The translations under genes were made by a program, and so were the position numbers. Below are positions 63,930 through 64,000 of a stretch of 64,000 bases of DNA, in pieces. Numbering within the stretch: position 1 is the first letter of the stretch; every line of letters begins with the position of its first letter. The stretch is from NCBI RefSeq assembly GCF_022664395.1, contig NZ_JAKRET010000012.1:1-64000 (forward strand), written 5' to 3'. Source of the stretch: Sphingomonas lacusdianchii (GTDB taxonomy: Bacteria > Pseudomonadota > Alphaproteobacteria > Sphingomonadales > Sphingomonadaceae). The notes below the pieces were generated by a model. That model was not told the DNA's origin. It did not search any database and saw nothing but the letters and a program-made list of their open reading frames with translations.

Positions 63930-64000
63930 TGGCGATGACCGAGCGACAGCGCAGCCGCCTAGCGAAGCTTGAGGCAAACGCTCCGATGGCTCCCCTGCCT
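63926..64000 (+). CDS. Small hypothetical protein, cut by the window end
   Basis: Starts MMAMTERQRSRLAKLEANAP at 63926, overlapping the previous stop by ATGA. The open frame runs past the window end. The RLAKLEA segment parallels the RLAKIEA of the upstream gene. Length and function cannot be known here. Confidence 0.5.
   Translation, partial: MMAMTERQRSRLAKLEANAPMAPLP

Noticed and set aside
1..64000. CRISPR arrays, rRNA genes or tmRNA
   Set aside because: No regularly spaced direct repeats and no rRNA or tmRNA sequence were noticed on either strand.

Overview
The window reads as chromosomal DNA of a sphingomonad (order Sphingomonadales, alphaproteobacteria). The DNA is GC-rich. It has CpdR, an alphaproteobacterial SspB, a petABC bc1 operon, a fused pcaDC gene in a pob/pca operon, SapC, two large TonB-dependent receptors and REP-type repeats familiar from Sphingomonas. 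Genus or species cannot be fixed from sequence reading alone.

Layout. (1) 1-2.2 kb: one end of an integrated element. It holds the 5' end of an IS3-family element inserted in a DUF3987 (primase/helicase-like) gene, and a tyrosine integrase next to tRNA-Val(GAC). (2) 2.2-22.5 kb: core chromosome. It contains cpdR, an N-formylglutamate amidohydrolase, a strong small-RNA candidate, cytochrome b561/SapC, an FAD-linked oxidase, a DEAD-box helicase, an SDR, gmk, fumC, sspB, hisB-(YciI)-hisH-hisA-hisF, apt, petABC, a cyclophilin, queA and tRNA-Gly(CCC). (3) 22.6-38.0 kb: an aromatic-acid block. The minus-strand operon pobA-pcaI-pcaJ-pcaH-pcaG-pcaB-pcaDC-pcaF converts 4-hydroxybenzoate through protocatechuate towards beta-ketoadipate, with a divergent AraC regulator (PobR-like). 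Beside it are a MarR regulator, a ghost of a transporter and of an acyl-CoA ligase, and a VanA-type vanillate O-demethylase whose electron donors look like a [2Fe-2S] ferredoxin plus an FAD reductase instead of VanB. Next come an alpha/beta hydrolase, a DUF3237 protein and a tannase/feruloyl-esterase, which could release aromatic acids from plant esters. (4) 38.0-56.1 kb: accessory chromosome. It has REP repeats and a MITE-like palindrome, a serralysin-type secreted protease, a chemoreceptor gene broken by an amber codon, a GAF protein, a Gfo/Idh/MocA oxidoreductase, a ligase-associated exonuclease, a DUF5690 transporter-like protein, two TonB receptors and a phosphocholine-specific phospholipase C. 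(5) 56.1-64 kb: a second integrated element at tRNA-Arg(CCG). A 50-nt tRNA 3' copy marks its left end, next to the ghost of a serine recombinase.

The right-hand element is the best candidate for something new. Its order is integrase, small gene, a divergent HicA-like gene pair, AlpA-like regulator, excisionase-like HTH protein, prim-pol/AAA replication protein, an origin-like hairpin region, then a chain of very small overlapping genes around a DUF5681 protein. This is the general plan of phage satellites (PICI-like islands): integrase, AlpA, primase-replicase, then packaging-type genes. The window ends before its right boundary, so satellite versus defective prophage cannot be decided here.

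How the genes work together: vanillate (VanA system) and 4-hydroxybenzoate (PobA) both converge on protocatechuate. PcaGH, PcaB and PcaDC then give beta-ketoadipate, PcaIJ activates it with CoA, and PcaF cleaves it to succinyl-CoA and acetyl-CoA. Nearly every junction in this operon is an ATGA stop/start overlap, so its enzymes are probably translationally coupled.
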